64,000 nt of DNA from the NCBI RefSeq assembly GCF_003670115.1, contig NZ_QQTY01000006.1, positions 62,001 to 126,000 on the forward strand, written 5' to 3'. Positions 63,737-64,000 of the stretch are shown piece after piece. How positions within the stretch are numbered: position 1 is the first letter of the stretch; each line of letters begins with the position of its first letter. Origin of the DNA: Natronorubrum halophilum. Lineage in GTDB: Archaea > Halobacteriota > Halobacteria > Halobacteriales > Natrialbaceae. A program made the translations under genes and the position numbers. Below the pieces are notes generated by a model. The model made no database searches, was not told where the DNA came from, and saw only the letters and a program-made list of their open reading frames with translations.

Positions 63737-64000
63737 TCACTCGAGGTACGATCGGATGCGCTCGACGACGTAGTCGGCCTCGTCGTCCGTGAGACACATC
63801 GGGTTCACGGTGAACGCAGACTCGTGGAGGTTGTCGGGACCAACGAAGATCCGGGGGTTCTCCTTGCGGAGCTGCCCGACGAGGGTCGTCGCGTCGATTC
63901 CCGCCGTCTCCGGATCGATGCGGACGAACACCTCCGGCGCGACGGCCGTCTTTTCCCCCTCGGTGACGGTGATAGACAGGCCGGACTCCTCGCGCAGTTC
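63737..64000 (-). CDS. C-terminal end of a PLP-dependent (SelA-like) enzyme, truncated by the window
   Basis: 88 codons in frame up to the window edge; the start is beyond it. TVTEGEKTAVAPEVFVRID, LRKENPRIFVGPDNLH and FTVNPMCLTDDEADYVVERI match the C-terminus of aminotransferase class V / SelA-like enzymes, including D-glucosaminate-phosphate ammonia-lyase types, common in haloarchaea. In this setting it could break down an amino-sugar acid, but the catalytic part is not visible. Confidence 0.65.
   Translation of the reverse strand, partial: ELREESGLSITVTEGEKTAVAPEVFVRIDPETAGIDATTLVGQLRKENPRIFVGPDNLHESAFTVNPMCLTDDEADYVVERIRSYLE

Noticed and set aside
1-64000. tRNA, rRNA or riboswitch genes
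   Set aside because: I looked for cloverleaf-like stretches and conserved rRNA words and saw none. A covariance search would be needed to exclude small RNAs.

Overview
The window reads as haloarchaeal DNA, most like a member of the Natrialbaceae (an inference from protein style, not a database result). The proteins are acidic, TATA boxes sit about 25-30 bases before start codons, signal peptides are twin-arginine, and Orc1/Cdc6 initiators are present. It is probably a plasmid or megaplasmid, or a chromosome carrying an integrated one, because replication, partition, IS and restriction genes are packed into the left half.

Left half (1 to about 31.6 kb): accessory and replicon functions. It opens with a methyltransferase-like protein cut by the window edge, overlapping a gene for a HEPN-type protein (1-4051). 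Next come broken and intact HNH nuclease genes, an IS6-type insertion sequence (5631-6375), an SMC/Rad50-like ATPase with a zinc hook and a tiny partner (6402-9033), and a decayed DUF262-HNH gene (9063-9696). From 10.6 to 21.3 kb lies a replication region. It has three orc1/cdc6 genes, each flanked on both sides by its own family of short repeats, two paralogous genes for a small conserved protein behind an identical 41-bp palindromic element, and a gene for a duplicated GIY-YIG-like protein. A modification-dependent restriction endonuclease candidate follows (21928-23079). Then comes an AddAB-like helicase-nuclease pair between two relics of the IS ends, a ParA partition cassette with palindromes upstream, and a dead tyrosine recombinase gene.

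Right half (about 32.4 to 64 kb): GC-rich, tightly packed metabolic DNA. It has three intact Gfo/Idh/MocA oxidoreductases and one broken copy, a DUF4432 aldose-epimerase-like protein, two ceramidase-family amidohydrolases, three PLP enzymes, two PIG-L deacetylases, and two MDR dehydrogenases. It also has RidA, a sugar isomerase-like TIM barrel, a cytoplasmic sulfatase, an arylsulfotransferase-like propeller, a secreted beta-helix protein, a nucleotide-sugar-epimerase-like protein and a complete five-gene peptide/opine/oligosaccharide-type ABC importer. Together they suggest uptake and breakdown of an N-acylated or N-acetylated, possibly sulfated, amino-sugar conjugate. The substrate cannot be read from sequence.

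Decay is frequent. At least four genes are clearly broken by frameshifts or deletions (DUF262-HNH, recombinase, a Gfo/Idh/MocA gene, threonine ammonia-lyase), and several smaller relics are present.
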